From the NCBI GenBank assembly GCA_030849075.1, contig JASAOO010003497.1, positions 1-64,000 on the forward strand: DNA of 64,000 nucleotides, given 5' to 3'. The stretch's first letter is position 1; the number at the start of each line of letters is the position of its first letter. Shown piece by piece: positions 51,462 through 61,825 of the stretch. Origin of the DNA: Zelonia costaricensis (Eukaryota; Euglenozoa; Kinetoplastea; Trypanosomatida; Trypanosomatidae). The translations under genes were made by a program, and so were the position numbers. The notes below the pieces were generated by a model, which was not told the DNA's origin, did no database searches, and was given only the letters and a program-made list of their open reading frames with translations.

Positions 51462-52439
51462 CTAGTTTTCCGTGACAGGGGCATTGTGCAACCCCTTAGT
51501 GCCGAGCTCTGTGAGCTTCTTGAACGCCTTGGCGAAGTCGCTGTTGAAGCGGTCGTTGTCCTTCGCGTACATCTCTACGTACTTGCGGTACTTGGGGTCG
51601 AGTATGAGACACATGTCGCTGGGTAGCATCATCAGCCGCGTCGTGGCGCGATCCATCATCTGCATCTTCTCGATCTTCGGATTCACCTCCCACTGTTCGT
51701 CGAGCAGCGCGGTGAAGAAGGAGTTGTCGAAGCCGTTCTTGTCGTGCGTCCACGGGCCATCGAAGCCGGAGTAATTCAAATGGCACTCCCCACACGTGTG
51801 GGCACCAATGAGCGCCACCGTCTCCTGGTCGTTGAAGCCAAGACGCGTGAAGACGGTGCGAACGTGCTTCTGCGTTTGCGCGCCGTCCGGCAGCCGCCCA
51901 TCCGGGCCGCAGGCGGAGCCGTCCTTGGCGTCGGCGCGGCCCCAGCTGTAGGGGATCGCCGGACCACCCATGTACTCGATGGCCACGTAGGCGGCGAGCA
52001 CCCACAAGTCCGCGTACGAGATTTGCGGGTACTTATGCTTGAGCGGCTCCAACACCTTGCGCGGCACCTCCAACCCGTTGTTCCCCGCATACGTGCACTC
52101 CGGCTTGAACCGCATCGACGCAGAGTTGGGCGAGCCGTCTTTAGTGGTGCAGTCGAAGGAGCCCGCCTCGTGCCACGCGAGGCGTACCAGCGACGGGCCA
52201 AGCTCCAGGTTGTCGGAGATCATGTCCTCGATGTCGGCGCGCAAGGCCTTGATGTCGAATGGCGGCTCCTCACCTCGCGCGCTGGCGCTGGCGCACGACA
52301 CGAGCGTCACGCCGCTGACGAACGTGCCGACGGCAACACCGGCAAACAAGCCAGTGGCCCAGCGCCGCCCGCTCGCCAAGCGCGGCGCAAAGCGCGGCAG
52401 CGCGCGCTGCCCAAGGCGAACAGAAGCGTAGCGGAGCAT
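51462..52439 (-). CDS. APX: Ascorbate peroxidase / hybrid haem peroxidase
   Basis: A 325-residue class I haem peroxidase that reduces hydrogen peroxide with ascorbate or cytochrome c. An N-terminal hydrophobic segment (about 28-50) after a basic stretch fits a mitochondrial or membrane-anchored form. The distal site 'LVRLAWHEAG' supplies Arg 86, Trp 89 and His 90. The proximal site 'LIGAHTCGECH' supplies haem-ligand His 214, and 'GFDGPWTHD' supplies Trp 230, the counterpart of cytochrome c peroxidase's radical Trp. The Leishmania enzyme is known to combine ascorbate and cytochrome c peroxidase activity. Leishmania and T. cruzi have this gene, whereas T. brucei lacks it. It lies directly upstream of G6PDH in the transcription unit, which places NADPH supply beside peroxide defence. 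Confidence 0.95.
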   Translation of the reverse strand: MLRYASVRLGQRALPRFAPRLASGRRWATGLFAGVAVGTFVSGVTLVSCASASARGEEPPFDIKALRADIEDMISDNLELGPSLVRLAWHEAGSFDCTTKDGSPNSASMRFKPECTYAGNNGLEVPRKVLEPLKHKYPQISYADLWVLAAYVAIEYMGGPAIPYSWGRADAKDGSACGPDGRLPDGAQTQKHVRTVFTRLGFNDQETVALIGAHTCGECHLNYSGFDGPWTHDKNGFDNSFFTALLDEQWEVNPKIEKMQMMDRATTRLMMLPSDMCLILDPKYRKYVEMYAKDNDRFNSDFAKAFKKLTELGTKGLHNAPVTEN

Positions 52440-53827
52440 TGAGAAGCGACGAATTCGCAAAGACGGTTGGGGGAAGGTGGGTGTGCACAGCAATCCAGTT
52501 TTTGCCCTTGTGCGTGCCAGCTCTCCAACCCTTCAAGTTTCCTCTTTTGTTTTTTTTCGGACACTCAGCCTTGTGATGTGTGATGCAAGACAAATGACGA
52601 GGACAGCAGCGGAGCGCGTGAGAGAGGCGGAGATGCTGGTAGCGCAGCGGGGGTGCACAATCTGTGAGGTGATCTCTTGCCGGAATGCACGGTGGTGGGG
52701 AGGTAGGGCTCCATAAGGGGGGGGGAAAGGAGTTTGAGGGGGGAGGGGGGCGAGGCGAACGACGGCTGCGGCGCACGGCTGCGGAGGAGGAGGGCGACGC
52801 CGCGCAGCCGTCGGGAAGGTGACGTAGACTCACTGGCGCGGTCCGTGCCTGGCGCGTCAGCATTCGTGCCACCACCAGTCAGGTGATGTGAAGCTGGCAA
52901 ACGGCATAGTGCACTCGTCTGATGAAAGCGCGTGGGGCGTGCTCACCGGAGGCGCGCCGGAAGCGGAAAAGCAGTCTTGCGCGAAGTGGCCGTGGGGCGC
53001 TGCGGGTGAACGAAAAGGCCCCGCTATCGCGTTGCCGTCTTTGCCTGTCGCTCACGTTTTAGTTGGTTCAAGGAGAGAGTGCATTCAAATAGACACGAGC
53101 AGAGCGCAGCGTGGGGGAGAGAAGGTGGGGAATGCCGTGGAAAGCGTGAAGCTGCGCGGGCTCTGTAGCAGATTGGAGTGCGGGAGGGAGGGGGTCACAG
53201 ATGCAGCACGTCTCAAGGACGGCAAAGTAGTGCTGTACGTGACTCGCAGCTCACTCATCCACTTGCTAACACACATAGACACACACACACACACGCCCTC
53301 ACTGAGTACGCTCAAACCACTACAGCTCGACTCACCACGCGGCACACTACTGCGCTAGCCGGTGTGACGTACGTGACAGCTTTGGAGAATGCACACGTAG
53401 CCAATATACTGCGACCACTGTGGGGAGAGCGGGAGGGGGGCGCTGGACACACGTGAACGGCAAGATCGGGTGTGCAACGCCAGCAGAGCGCCGGGAGAAC
53501 GGGGCAGAAACGAAAACCAAACGATCCACACACAAACAATGAGGTGCAGGAGACGGTCAGTGACAAGAGACGCGGCGGGGGGGGGGGGACAGCGCGACAG
53601 CAGCTTATCTCCTCACTCGCCCATCGTGAGGGGTGGGAGGACGAGGTCTGGCGTTGCGTGCGTACCTCATGCGTGTGCGGCGGTCGTGCTCGCGGCCGCC
53701 TCGCCCATCTTTTCCGTTGTTGCTGGTGATTGGCTGCCTTCTCATCGCCGGCCACAGCGCACATTGAGCAGGTGCAGTGCATTGCCGGCAACCACGGAAA
53801 TGGAGTTCCACACAAGCCGGTTTCTGC
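52440..53827. other. Intergenic region
   Basis: About 1.4 kb between the large membrane protein gene and APX. It contains an oligo-T run (52550-52558), G-runs near 52718-52750 and 53576-53589, and a CA tract near 53280-53295. No gene is seen. Confidence 0.6.
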
Positions 53828-56800
53828 TCACCGTTTGGCCCTGACCGACTTGTCTGTCGCAGGGCCCCGGGCAGCAGAAACGCGCGCCGCGCTCAGCCTA
53901 GGATCAGGGCTCTCCTCTCGATCGTCGCGAGGGAGCGGCAGCCCGCGCGGGCCGCCGTTGCTTGTGGCCTCCAGCACCGGTGGCTCCCCGAGCGCGCCGT
54001 TCGGGAAGGAGGCGCGGTCGACGGAGACCGCGCTTGACAACTCGGAGGCGGGCTTCGCCGTGGGCAGCTCCGGTGCCGCGGCAGGGGGGAGGTGCATTGG
54101 CACCGCAAGGCCGACGTTGGCCTCGCGTGCGGCGGCGGTGCGAAACGAGCTCGGGTCGCCGCGCGTCGCGCCGGCGTTTCCGGCACCGCTGCCGAAGCCG
54201 CCACCCGCCACGGTCGTCGACATCTGCGGGGAGCCGGTGAGGTGTGTCGCGGCGTTGCGGGGCTGCGGCTGGTGGCGCGGCATCGGTGACAGAGAGGCGA
54301 GGACGTTGCGGATTGGATTGCGCTGCGGCGGGCTCGTGAAGGGCGTCTCGGCTGCGGCTGTGGGATCGTGGCGAACGGCAGGGCGCACCGCCGACGCCGC
54401 CGAGCCGCCGCCATCCCAGAAGTCCTTGTACACCGTGATGATCTGCAAGACTGCGTCTGCGTTGAAGTAGACCTCTTTGCCCGCCCCCGACGCGTCGCTT
54501 GACTCGCCACGCCACACGGAGTCTAGCGTGTTGAGAAGGTCAACCGGGCACGGGTTGGGCTGTGGGAAGCGCTCGATGCGGTTACCCGGGGCGAGGAGTG
54601 GCAGCACCGTGGCGCAGCCGCTCGAGGACACGTACACCGACAGGCGCGCCCCCTGCAAGAGATACGCCGCGTAGAGCGCAATGACCCGCCCGCTGACCTC
54701 AACAGCGCTACCGTTGCTGAACTTGCCCACCATCGGCGGGTTCGCCAGCGTCTGCAGACGCGCCATCAGAGCCTTGGTAACGCCGTCGTCCTCGCCGGCG
54801 TCAACGAGGGACTGCGGCTGCGCCAGCACCGTCACGCTGCGCATGCTGTCGGCGGCGCACTTGGTCGTGCTAGACTGCGTCACGTACGCGTGGCACGTCC
54901 ACTGGTTGCGCAGGTACGAGAGCAAGGCGAGGGTGCACTGGAAGTGCGCCTGGAAAGCCTCCTGCACCTCCTTGGACACGGCCGGCGTCTTCGCGTCCAT
55001 GTTCATGGTCGAAGTCTGCTGCGTGAAGACGACAGAGCACGCATTAGCGGGGAGGCTGTTGGACTGCTGCAACTCTGACGTCACCATATGGTTGACGAGG
55101 CGCGCGTGCCGGAGCTGCTCGCACAGGCGGCGCTGCAGCAGTGCGGTGGACGGTGGCCTGCGCATACCGCCATTCGTGCTCGCCGTCGCCGCCTGCTCTG
55201 CCCCGCTCGGGGAGAAGCACAGCGCCACAAAGTACCGCATGACGTGCGTGACTTGGAAGCGGTCCAGCGTGGTGGCGAAGTTGACCGACGTGGCGGCGAG
55301 GAGGTCGAAGTCGGTCGTCCGCGCGCGCCGGTGCATTGGCGAGCTGCTGTTTTCACGTGTCTTCAGCGACGTCTCCGACTGCTCCGACGGCGATCGCAGC
55401 CCCATCGACTCGGTGCGCTGCCGTATGCAGTTGAGGAAGTTCTGCTGCACGCTTTCTGGGGTGGAGCCGGTCACGGACTCGTTCTGCGACGGCAGCACCG
55501 CCGGCCGGGCACGCACCACGGACACGTGGACGACGCGAATGACCTGGTAGCGCCGCGGCGCGTGCACCGCGCCGACCACGGTGCGAAACCCGGCAAGCAG
55601 TCCTCCTTTTCGCTTGCGGCTCCGCCGGCGTGTGGCGGGCACGTTCATGAAGAGAGGAAACACCGTAAAGACGCCAAGCGTCAGCAGTATGACGACGGTC
55701 CCCATGGAAAGCAGGACAAATCCGCAGCACACAGCAACACCGAAGCTGGCTAGCGTGCGGCGGTGGCGCCGTGCCAGGTGCGCCACCAGGGCGAGCTCCA
55801 GGTAGGTGTCCTCCATCAGCCCGCGGGAGAAGAAGATGCGCGCGCGCAGCAGACTGTTCAGCAACGCGTTGTCGCGGCTGTATAGAAAGGGCTGAAAGTT
55901 GTTCACGCCGCCGCCGACCACAGGCGACGTACTCGACCCCGACGGAGCGGAATCGCTGAACGGGACACTGTAGAAGAGCGAGATGCTGCGCACCACGCAC
56001 AGCGAGGCGAGAGCGGCGGCCAGCACAAAGAGCACGTCGAAGAGATCCGCGTAGAGGGCGACGACCACAGTGAGAAGCGCCATGCCTGTCTTGCGCCGCA
56101 CGCGCCACGAGGCGACGTCGACGACGCGGAGTACCGCATCGGCGAGAGCCACGTACGGGATGAGCACCAGTCGAATTGCGGGGGAGTTGAGAGGCTCCGT
56201 GTCCACGTCCATGTCCGCCTCACCGCCCATGGTGCTCGAAACGCTGGGGGCGGCGTTGCTCAGCGTGTCGGAGCCGCCCGCCGCGGTAGTGCGCCGCGCA
56301 ACGTCAACACCGTCCTTGCCGCGCTCTGGAATCCCGCGAGGCACACGGCCGAAGGTGTAGCCGTTCACCTGCACAGACAGCAGCGCGCTGCCGCTGCTCT
56401 CCCCGCGGCCAAACATTGCGTTGGTGATGAGAGTGTCGAGATTGTGCGCCTCGACGCCGCTCACAACGCTGCGCTTTGCCTGCATCGCGATGCGCACGGT
56501 CCGGCGCGCCGACATGAGCTCGCGCAGGCTTATCTTGGTGACACCGATGCACAGCGGCGTGTCGTGGCGGTGCTCGTTCACCTTTGTGCCGCTCATCGCG
56601 CGCTTCACTACTTGCTGAGAGTCGTAGTCCAGCGGCGGTGGCAACTGCAGCAGGCGTATCTTTACGACACTATCGGCGGCGGCCAGGGGTAAGGCAGCGA
56701 GAATGACCTCGCCGACCACCGCGCTGTGGTACGCCGTGCCGACGGCGCTGTTGTTCCAGTTGCTCTTGACGCGAGCCTCGTGCTGCCGCTTGTCCACCTT

Positions 56801-57049
56801 GGCAGGGAAGCAGGTGCTCTCCATCTCAATGAGGCGCTCCATCACAACCTGCAACTTCAGCTCGGGAGTGAACGGGGCAGTCTGCCGCAGACGCAGCAGC
56901 GATCCAGCGACCGCGCCGCGCTTCGCCGGCTCCTCGTCGCCGTTTCCCACCCCGGCCATGCAGGAGAGGAGTTGCTTCACGCGGTAAAAGCTCTGCGGAT
57001 CAAAGGCGCACGCCTGCTCCACCTCGCAAAGACGGATCTCGACGTGCAT
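53828..57049 (-). CDS. Large hypothetical membrane protein (two hydrophobic regions)
   Basis: A 1073-residue protein that starts at the first ATG (MHVEIRLCEV). Residues 1-235 look globular and might be a C2-like or beta-sandwich unit, which is only an impression. Two long hydrophobic stretches lie at about 322-352 and 433-468, the second followed by an Arg/Lys cluster ('RRRSRKRKGG'), which suggests a membrane hairpin with both ends in the cytosol. The segment between them and the region around 490-800 appear folded, while the last ~200 residues are Pro/Ala/Gly-rich and disordered. The arrangement is reminiscent of C2-plus-membrane (MCTP- or reticulon-like) proteins, but no diagnostic residue supports that. 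I do not recognise the protein. Confidence 0.8.
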   Translation of the reverse strand: MHVEIRLCEVEQACAFDPQSFYRVKQLLSCMAGVGNGDEEPAKRGAVAGSLLRLRQTAPFTPELKLQVVMERLIEMESTCFPAKVDKRQHEARVKSNWNNSAVGTAYHSAVVGEVILAALPLAAADSVVKIRLLQLPPPLDYDSQQVVKRAMSGTKVNEHRHDTPLCIGVTKISLRELMSARRTVRIAMQAKRSVVSGVEAHNLDTLITNAMFGRGESSGSALLSVQVNGYTFGRVPRGIPERGKDGVDVARRTTAAGGSDTLSNAAPSVSSTMGGEADMDVDTEPLNSPAIRLVLIPYVALADAVLRVVDVASWRVRRKTGMALLTVVVALYADLFDVLFVLAAALASLCVVRSISLFYSVPFSDSAPSGSSTSPVVGGGVNNFQPFLYSRDNALLNSLLRARIFFSRGLMEDTYLELALVAHLARRHRRTLASFGVAVCCGFVLLSMGTVVILLTLGVFTVFPLFMNVPATRRRSRKRKGGLLAGFRTVVGAVHAPRRYQVIRVVHVSVVRARPAVLPSQNESVTGSTPESVQQNFLNCIRQRTESMGLRSPSEQSETSLKTRENSSSPMHRRARTTDFDLLAATSVNFATTLDRFQVTHVMRYFVALCFSPSGAEQAATASTNGGMRRPPSTALLQRRLCEQLRHARLVNHMVTSELQQSNSLPANACSVVFTQQTSTMNMDAKTPAVSKEVQEAFQAHFQCTLALLSYLRNQWTCHAYVTQSSTTKCAADSMRSVTVLAQPQSLVDAGEDDGVTKALMARLQTLANPPMVGKFSNGSAVEVSGRVIALYAAYLLQGARLSVYVSSSGCATVLPLLAPGNRIERFPQPNPCPVDLLNTLDSVWRGESSDASGAGKEVYFNADAVLQIITVYKDFWDGGGSAASAVRPAVRHDPTAAAETPFTSPPQRNPIRNVLASLSPMPRHQPQPRNAATHLTGSPQMSTTVAGGGFGSGAGNAGATRGDPSSFRTAAAREANVGLAVPMHLPPAAAPELPTAKPASELSSAVSVDRASFPNGALGEPPVLEATSNGGPRGLPLPRDDREESPDPRLSAARVSAARGPATDKSVRAKR

Positions 57050-57750
57050 CGTGTCCAGGCGCTGAGCAGAAGCGTTTGTGGTGCAAGCGTGTGGCCGCGA
57101 GGCGCAGGGGAAAAGAGTGGGGACTGCCGGGGCGCACCTGTGGTGCTTCCGTGGCTTCGCTTCTTCGTTTGCTTGTTTCTTCCTCCTCGTAGTGAAGGCT
57201 AGGGTGTGGTGAAGAGCAAAGCCGGTGCTGTGGCGTGATGCCGCAGCGCGTGCGACAAGATTCGTGAAAGCGGTGGGCAAAGAAACGTGTCGAGGGTAGG
57301 TGGGAGTGCTTTAGCGGTGAAGCAGGGTCGCAAACGACGAGCAGCTCGTAGAGCACGGCAAGGAGCGTGAGAGCGACGCTCACCCCACCCCCACCCCTCC
57401 CGCCCTCCGCGGATGGGAGTCCACGCACACCTGCAGCCGGCAACTGCTTTGGTCGAGGACCAGTAGGGCCGAAGCGTGCAGCACAGAGTCCGAGCGGAAG
57501 CGTCATGAGGGCGACACGCGGCACCACCTAGGAGCCATGCAGTTGTCCTTTCCCCCGTTTTTCATTGGCTTTTCACGCACGCTGCGGTTTTCTATGTGAT
57601 TGAATTCTCTACCAGCAGTCAAAGCGTCGCACTCCTATCTCTCGCGTGTTCCCACGTACGCCATGGCTTGAACGCGTGCGTCAAGCAGTGTCTTCTTGGT
57701 CGCGCGCCTACCCCGTTGCGCCCCTCGCGATTCGCGCGGTGAAGCGCGCT
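57050..57750. other. Intergenic region
   Basis: About 700 bases upstream of the large membrane protein gene. The frame of that gene stays open to 57280 without an ATG. No separate gene is seen. Confidence 0.65.
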
Positions 57751-58464
57751 TCACAGGACGTGCGGAGTCAGTGTGACGCGGCAGACAAAGCACGAGACGA
57801 TCTCGGTGACTTGCGTGAATTCGTCAAACACGATGCGCTGGCGCGTCTCAAACTCGCAGGCGACAATGCGCGCAGCTTCGACGTAAAATCGCGCTGCGAG
57901 GGCAGCACCTCGCCTGCACGTACCGAGGTCAAGCTCCGTTGCCGCGACACGCGCGTCCGGCGGCAGGCGCGTTGACCGATCGAGCGGGGCAGCGCCAGCA
58001 AAAGGTGCGAGAGCGCGGCAAGCTTCCGACGACGTCGCGGCCGTGCTGCCGTCGCTGGACCAGGACGAGGTCGAAAGCGCCTCCACGAGCGCCTCAACGG
58101 CCCGCGAGCTCCCGGTTGCCACAGCTGGCGTCTGTCCTCTGTGACGGTCTTCCGCCGACGTGGCGGCAAGCGACCCCGCGACAGCAAAAGCGTGGCTTTC
58201 ACTCTCGCGCGCGTGCCGACTTGGCTGTCGGTCAGGGCTGGGGGAGATCAGCGCTTTTGACGGTGTCGGCCGGGCCGCGGTGCGACTCCACGGCGGTGAG
58301 CGCGAAGCATCACCTGCGCTCGCCACAGCCACGGGCGACGGGCAGCGACTGTCGCCATCCGCCTCCCCCGCGGGGTGCAGGAGGTCCTCGATGAGCTGCT
58401 GCTGCACCGTCACTTCTGCGAGAACGTCCCGCCACGGGCTTCTTCGTGAGACCCTTTGACTCAT
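57751..58464 (-). CDS. Small hypothetical protein
   Basis: A 237-residue predicted protein (MSQRVSRRSPWRD). The N-terminus is basic and then helical ('LAEVTVQQQLIEDLLHPA'), the middle is Ser/Ala/Pro-rich and likely disordered, and the C-terminal ~65 residues are the most structured ('AALAARFYVEAARIVACEFETR'), ending in a hydrophobic Cys-containing segment. There is no recognisable domain. Coding support is its position, its strand, and lower repetitiveness than the surrounding spacers; the evidence is weaker than for its neighbours. It could be a lineage-specific protein. Confidence 0.55.
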   Translation of the reverse strand: MSQRVSRRSPWRDVLAEVTVQQQLIEDLLHPAGEADGDSRCPSPVAVASAGDASRSPPWSRTAARPTPSKALISPSPDRQPSRHARESESHAFAVAGSLAATSAEDRHRGQTPAVATGSSRAVEALVEALSTSSWSSDGSTAATSSEACRALAPFAGAAPLDRSTRLPPDARVAATELDLGTCRRGAALAARFYVEAARIVACEFETRQRIVFDEFTQVTEIVSCFVCRVTLTPHVL

Positions 58465-59445
58465 GCTGATGCATCGACACGCTGCCTGGCCACTACGAAC
58501 ACCTCCTCAGCGATGCGCAAAGCAGAGGCCCGCGTGCGCGTGTGCGAATGTGTGCGCGGGGCGGTTCGGGGTGTCACCGAGGAGTGCGACCCCTGCATCC
58601 GCCGCAGTGGGAGGCAACGCTCAGATAGGCAACAAATGAGACAGAGAAAGAGAGTTGTCGAAGCGGTTGAGCGCCAGCCCGCGCAACTCAGCATAACTAG
58701 AGGCGGCTCCCTGGCCCGCTATCTACGTGCGCGCGTGTTGCTGCCCCGCACCGCGCATGCATAACACGGCCGTGAACGCGCGTTTGTTTCCCGCCTCGGA
58801 CCCCTCTCCGTGCTTGTTGGCTGCCTCATCAGCTAGACACGGAGGACAGCAGGAGCGGATTCGCGCCAGCGGTCGCCCCTGCCCCCACCTACCGTTGCGA
58901 CTACACCAAAAGAAAACCCGTTGAGGCGCCAAGAATATGCCGCCCTTCTCCCTGCACTTCTCACTGCCTTGCGTGCACACATCGGTGCACTGCTCTTCTC
59001 TTCCTTCTTCTCCTCTTTTTGGAAGGGACCCACGTCGTTTCCCTTTACAGGCAAGTGCACGCAGGCAGCGGTGAGCCACTGGCGTCAGGTTGAACGGGTC
59101 AAGACGCTTCAGCAACCGTACACACACACACGCACACATACACAGACAGACACAAAGAGAGGAAGAGAGAGAGAGAGACAACCCCACAGAGAGGAGCTCC
59201 GTTTATGTATCCTCGACGGCAAAGCGAGGAGAAGAGGATCGCGTCTTTTTACAAAACTGCACGAGACGGAGCGGGTACGCGGCACTCCGTCGGCGCTTCT
59301 GCTACTCCCTCCCCCTTCCGTACACCGCCCACCCCCACCCCCTCCCCTCGCCGCCGTTTAAGGTGGCGCCTTGTCAACTTGCCACGAGCGGGAGAGAGCA
59401 GCAAATGCACGGCGCTCCACGGCATGCGGGCGAGCGCACAGGGCT
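58465..59445. other. Intergenic region
   Basis: About 980 bases between CLPTM1 and the small hypothetical gene, with a CA tract near 59120-59150 and AGAG runs near 59155-59180. No gene is seen. Confidence 0.65.
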
Positions 59446-61230
59446 TCACTGGTTTTTCTTCTCCGCCTCCACCGCCGGTGCTGGCGCCGACGCCGGTGAC
59501 TCCTCCGCCGCATCGGCACCGCTTTCACCGTCGAAGCGGGACAGGTCGACCGGGTAAATCCATCGCTGGTAGAGGAGAATGGCAAAGACGACGTCGTCCT
59601 GGAAGCATGCAAGGCGGTGCAACCACGGCATCTTAATCACAAACGCGAACAGGTCGTCGATGACGGTGTTGAGCGATTTGTAGATGAACGTGCGCCATGG
59701 CAGCTGGCCGACGCTCTTCATTTTGTAGTTGATGAAGATCTGCGGCGTCATCTGTGCAAAGCCGAAGCTGTAGATGAACTGAACCTGCGTGGAGACGAGG
59801 AATGAGTACCAGTTGCGGTGCGTCTTGTACAGCACCGAGTACACGGCGTAGCCCGCCAGGAGGGGGATCATGGCATAGATGAGGTACCGCACCGCCACAT
59901 CGTCGTGCTTCTGCGTGCGGGAGTCGTACGACTCGTTGAAACCGATTTCATACCCCGCAATCTGCCACCCTCGCTTCTTCACCGCCGCCGCCTTCTCCTT
60001 GGCTGCCTCCCCAGCCTGCTTCGCATCGCCCGTGCGGCGCTCGACCTTTGCTATCTTGAGCGTCTTGGCGAGCTTCCAGTACTCCATGAGCGCGTTCATG
60101 CCAGACGGCAACAACACCGCCCACGACGCCTCGCTGCTTTCAAGGAGGTAGAGAAAGATGATGGACTGAAAGTAGCAGTTGATGACGAGGCTGCGCACGG
60201 AGAGACCGCGGAAGTCCTTGCGCCCCCTCCAAAACTTCACGTCGTTCGAAAAAGCGAGGAACTCAAAGACAGAGTGCAGCACTGTGACGACGGCGGTGAC
60301 AGCGAGGAGGAGCGGGTTCTTGGTGCTGATGTCGACCAGCATCCGCTTAGTCTCCTCCGCCTCCGACTCCTTCGCCAGACCGACCGAGGCTTGCGTCACC
60401 AGCGTCCTATCGAACAGAGTGTACAGCAGCACCTTCCAGCGCGTGGCTGGGGTGATGTAGACGGTGAAGTTGAGCGGGCTCGCCGCGCTGCTCGCATTCA
60501 GTTCCACGTAGCTCTCACGCAGCATCCAAAAATTGTTGATGTAGAGCGCTGGCCCGTACAGCCCAGGCGTCGACTCCACGACGGGCGTGAACTCCAAGCA
60601 GGGGTCCGCGAGCGGGGAGTCGAAGAAGACGACGGGGCTCAGCGTCACCTCTGGTTGGAAGTACTGCTTGTAGACCGGTCCGTCAGCCGCCGCCGCTCCT
60701 GCCGCTGCCTCCTCCTCACTGCCGTTTCCGAAGAGATACTTCTTGTGCACCGCCGTGTCACGGAAAAAGTGCACGAGCGGCGTCGTCGCCGTGAAGGTGT
60801 GGCCGCGCATCGACCAGCGCACCGTCATGGTGATGCTGCAGTTGGACGCAACGCACGCCGCGAGGTCAACGGGAAGCGTGGCGCTGAGGTTGGCCGCAGC
60901 AAGGGCGTCATGGTCAAAGAAGAGCTTGTCAAAGTGGAGCGGCTCAAAGAGCGGCGGCTCAGTCGTCACGTCCACGGTGAACCGCTCGCGTGGTCGAGCC
61001 AGCGCCTTCAGCGCGGAAAACGATACTGTCGGCGTCGCCGGAGCTGCTGAGGAGACCTCGCGGCGCGCCGTGCCGCTCTCAACCTCCGACGGCGGCGGCC
61101 TGCTGCTCAACGTGTTCACGACGGCCAGCAGCATAATGCCGAAGAGAAAGGCGTTGTAGAGCAACGAGCGCCCGCCGCCCTGATTGCCGCGGCTGCCTTC
61201 CTGCGGCTGCGCGGCGCCGGTGGCGAACAT
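59446..61230 (-). CDS. CLPTM1: CLPTM1-family transmembrane protein
   Basis: A 594-residue polytopic membrane protein that starts at the first ATG (MFATGAAQPQ). An N-terminal membrane segment (23-41) precedes a luminal domain with Asn-X-Ser/Thr sites (about 45-300), then several membrane helices. Family hallmarks are dense: 'RKDFRGLSVRSL' (337-348), 'IIFLYLLESSEASW' (357-370), 'LLPSGMNALMEYWKLAK' (373-389), 'FAQMTPQIFINYKMKSV' (491-507), 'IDDLFAFVIKMPWLHRLACF' (524-543) and 'LYQRWIYPVD' (553-562). Animal CLPTM1 retains GABA-A receptors in the ER and CLPTM1L has been reported as a lipid scramblase for GPI synthesis. GPI anchors are abundant in trypanosomatids, so a related lipid role is plausible but unproven. 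The upstream neighbour encodes a J-domain protein with a CLPTM1-like stretch. Confidence 0.95.
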   Translation of the reverse strand: MFATGAAQPQEGSRGNQGGGRSLLYNAFLFGIMLLAVVNTLSSRPPPSEVESGTARREVSSAAPATPTVSFSALKALARPRERFTVDVTTEPPLFEPLHFDKLFFDHDALAAANLSATLPVDLAACVASNCSITMTVRWSMRGHTFTATTPLVHFFRDTAVHKKYLFGNGSEEEAAAGAAAADGPVYKQYFQPEVTLSPVVFFDSPLADPCLEFTPVVESTPGLYGPALYINNFWMLRESYVELNASSAASPLNFTVYITPATRWKVLLYTLFDRTLVTQASVGLAKESEAEETKRMLVDISTKNPLLLAVTAVVTVLHSVFEFLAFSNDVKFWRGRKDFRGLSVRSLVINCYFQSIIFLYLLESSEASWAVLLPSGMNALMEYWKLAKTLKIAKVERRTGDAKQAGEAAKEKAAAVKKRGWQIAGYEIGFNESYDSRTQKHDDVAVRYLIYAMIPLLAGYAVYSVLYKTHRNWYSFLVSTQVQFIYSFGFAQMTPQIFINYKMKSVGQLPWRTFIYKSLNTVIDDLFAFVIKMPWLHRLACFQDDVVFAILLYQRWIYPVDLSRFDGESGADAAEESPASAPAPAVEAEKKNQ

Positions 61231-61825
61231 GGTGAAGATCGGTACAAGCGTGAAGAGGATGCTAAAGAGCGGCGGATGGCGTGCTGGTGGGTAGACGTCC
61301 GTGAAGTAGCTGTCCCAGCCCGCCAGTGTGCGCGAGTGGTTTTCATATCGCGAGAGTGGATGGAGGGGGGGGCAAACAAACAAACAAAAAAGTGAAGGGG
61401 GCCAGATGGAGAGCGTGGCAAACACAAAAAAGACGACTGTAGAGCAGGGCTCCAGAGCTTCCGAGCCCCAACTCGCACGTTGTGGCGCGCATACAACGAC
61501 TTTTGACTCACTGCTTCCGTTTTTTTTTCCTTGTTTGCGCCCCTTCCCCTCGCCCCACACAGCTTCTTTTTTCTTTGTTGTACACCGGAAGTGAGAAAAG
61601 GCGTCGTAACAAGACGACGACTACGCTTAGAGCGGGCGTGCAGGGTGCGAGTTGGGCAGGTCAGCCGCGCGTGCGTCGTGGCAGCTGCGCACTCGTGGGT
61701 GGTGCCCGGTACCTTCAGCAGTGTCGGGTCCCCGACGAGAGTTTCGTTTTCGAGCGGTTGAGGAACACCGCGGCCCAACGCGGGGGCGCCTTCGTGGACG
61801 CTGAAGACGCGAGCCAGACGGCTCG
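61231..61825. other. Intergenic region
   Basis: About 595 bases between the J-domain gene and CLPTM1, with oligo-T near 61520-61528. No gene is seen. Confidence 0.65.
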
